From: a bacterium
GTDB lineage: Bacteria > Margulisbacteria > Marinamargulisbacteria > UBA6595
DNA: 7,078 bases
NCBI GenBank assembly: GCA_027621615.1
Contig: JAQCBC010000040.1
Location: 1 to 7,078, forward strand
Direction of reading: 5' to 3'
Notes under the pieces: model-generated
Databases searched by the model: none
The model's input: the letters and a program-made list of their open reading frames with translations, nothing else
What the model was told of the DNA's origin: nothing
Part shown: positions 6,315-7,078 of the stretch, one piece after another
How the letters are laid out: every line of letters starts with the position of its first letter
How positions within the stretch are numbered: position 1 is the first letter of the stretch
Program-made: the position numbers and the translations under genes

Positions 6315-7078
6315 CGTGTGTCATGAGACGGAGCATCTTGTTGGGCATTCAGTTACTCGTTTGGCTGATTGTAACGCCTTTAATCTACGCAAACCCAATC
6401 GTTGTCACCCAGTCAATCACCCTAGACAATCACCGTGTCACCTTATCCGAACCCATTATCCAAACGGATGCGGGGCTGTACGGCCCCATGCGTGCATTGG
6501 CCGATGCCCTTGGAGCTCAAACAACCTATACGCGACGCTCACGCCTGCACAGCATCCAAACGCCCGATACGATTCAATTGGATTTAAAAGCATACAGCCG
6601 CGCCTTTTGGGTAAACCAACGGCTCCAATACACCGACACCCCCCCCATACAGCACCAAAATCAGCTCTATATCCCATTGGCTCAATTTCTCCCCGCACTG
6701 GGCTATACCATGACACAGACCCCTTCAGCGATACAAATTCAAAAACAATCAGGGGAGCGTCCAGCCCCAACAACCACCGGATTTGCGCCAGCGTTTGCGT
6801 TTTCAAATCTGGCGGATACAGCCATTCAATCCCTGCAGTTTAATGGTACCCATTACCCAGCACCCAAAACCCACACGCACAACGGAACCCTGTTGATTGC
6901 CCTAGATGCATTATTAATGGACCAAGGGTATCAAATCACCCAAACCGACACCGAGATTCACTACAATCAGACCAATAAGCGCATTGTGCTAAGCACCCAA
7001 ACCCCAACGGCGCGCGTATCCGACACCCTTCAAACAATACCCTATCAAACCGAGTCCCCAGTTCTCATTACGGCCAAT
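6305..7078 (+). CDS. Secreted protein with repeats like the copper-amine-oxidase N1 domain (3' partial)
   Basis: This frame has no stop from the ATG at 6305 to the window edge, giving 258 residues, so the C-terminus is missing. An N-terminal signal peptide is clear: MRRS, then hydrophobic ILLGIQLLVWLIVTPLI, with likely cleavage after YA (residue 29). Three repeats follow: about 38-98 (ITLDNHRVTLSEP, then GLYGPMRALADALGA), 101-148 (FWVNQRLQY, then QLYIPLAQFLPALGY) and 175-230 (LQFNGTHYPAP, then TLLIALDALLMDQGY). Each has a short beta hairpin, a pattern near 'xLYxPLxxLxxxLGY', and a closing beta strand, as in Cu_amine_oxidN1 (PF07833-type) modules, which serve as envelope-protein stalks. A linker rich in Pro and Thr (149-162) separates repeats two and three. 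The missing part could carry an enzymatic domain such as an amidase, but nothing here shows it. Start may be 6305 or 6323 (M7, just before MRRS). Only 14 bases separate it from the lptD-like gene. Confidence 0.8.
   Translation, partial: MVKSCVMRRSILLGIQLLVWLIVTPLIYANPIVVTQSITLDNHRVTLSEPIIQTDAGLYGPMRALADALGAQTTYTRRSRLHSIQTPDTIQLDLKAYSRAFWVNQRLQYTDTPPIQHQNQLYIPLAQFLPALGYTMTQTPSAIQIQKQSGERPAPTTTGFAPAFAFSNLADTAIQSLQFNGTHYPAPKTHTHNGTLLIALDALLMDQGYQITQTDTEIHYNQTNKRIVLSTQTPTARVSDTLQTIPYQTESPVLITAN

Noticed and set aside
6316..6843. 175-residue plus-strand and 116-residue minus-strand open frames (6316-6843, 6456-6806)
   Set aside because: Both lie within the 6305 frame, which is open to the window end and has a signal peptide and three domain repeats. 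The alternatives are rich in His, Pro, Cys and Ser with no domain.

Overview
This window reads as dense, ordinary bacterial chromosome of roughly balanced base composition. It suggests a diderm (outer-membrane-bearing) bacterium, because an LptD/OstA-type outer-membrane protein is encoded next to housekeeping genes. I cannot name the lineage from the sequence. The short LptD-like protein and the missing Shine-Dalgarno motifs fit an uncultured or deep-branching diderm phylum, but that is inference. No mobile element, RNA gene or CRISPR array was seen. The only gene-free stretch of note is a 68-base divergent spacer.

Layout. Bases 1-1910 (+) are the 3' part of a large open frame that enters from upstream. 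It has a Pro/Gln-rich tandem-repeat N-terminal portion, a Lys/Pro/Thr/Ala-rich linker, and about 400 residues of helical protein that I do not recognise. Its end overlaps, tail to tail, the end of hisE (1889-2203, -), phosphoribosyl-ATP pyrophosphatase. After the spacer, three same-strand genes overlap end to end: aroC (chorismate synthase, 2272-3345), dnaB (replicative helicase, 3338-4681) and an lptD/ostA-like outer-membrane gene (4647-6290). A further gene (6305 to beyond the window end) encodes a secreted protein with three repeats like the copper-amine-oxidase N1 (stalk) domain. It has no in-window stop and may have its own extended -10 promoter.

How the genes relate. hisE and aroC are single steps of histidine and aromatic biosynthesis. 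dnaB unwinds DNA at the replication fork. The LptD-like protein would insert lipopolysaccharide into the outer membrane, and the last protein is probably periplasmic or surface-exposed. The aroC-dnaB-lptD overlaps imply one transcript with coupled translation, not a shared pathway.

The most notable points are: the unrecognised repeat-plus-helical protein at the left end; a compact LptD-like protein whose predicted mature form has exactly two cysteines, placed like an LptD disulfide pair; and two promoter-like elements so close to start codons that the mRNAs may be leaderless, alongside a general lack of Shine-Dalgarno motifs.
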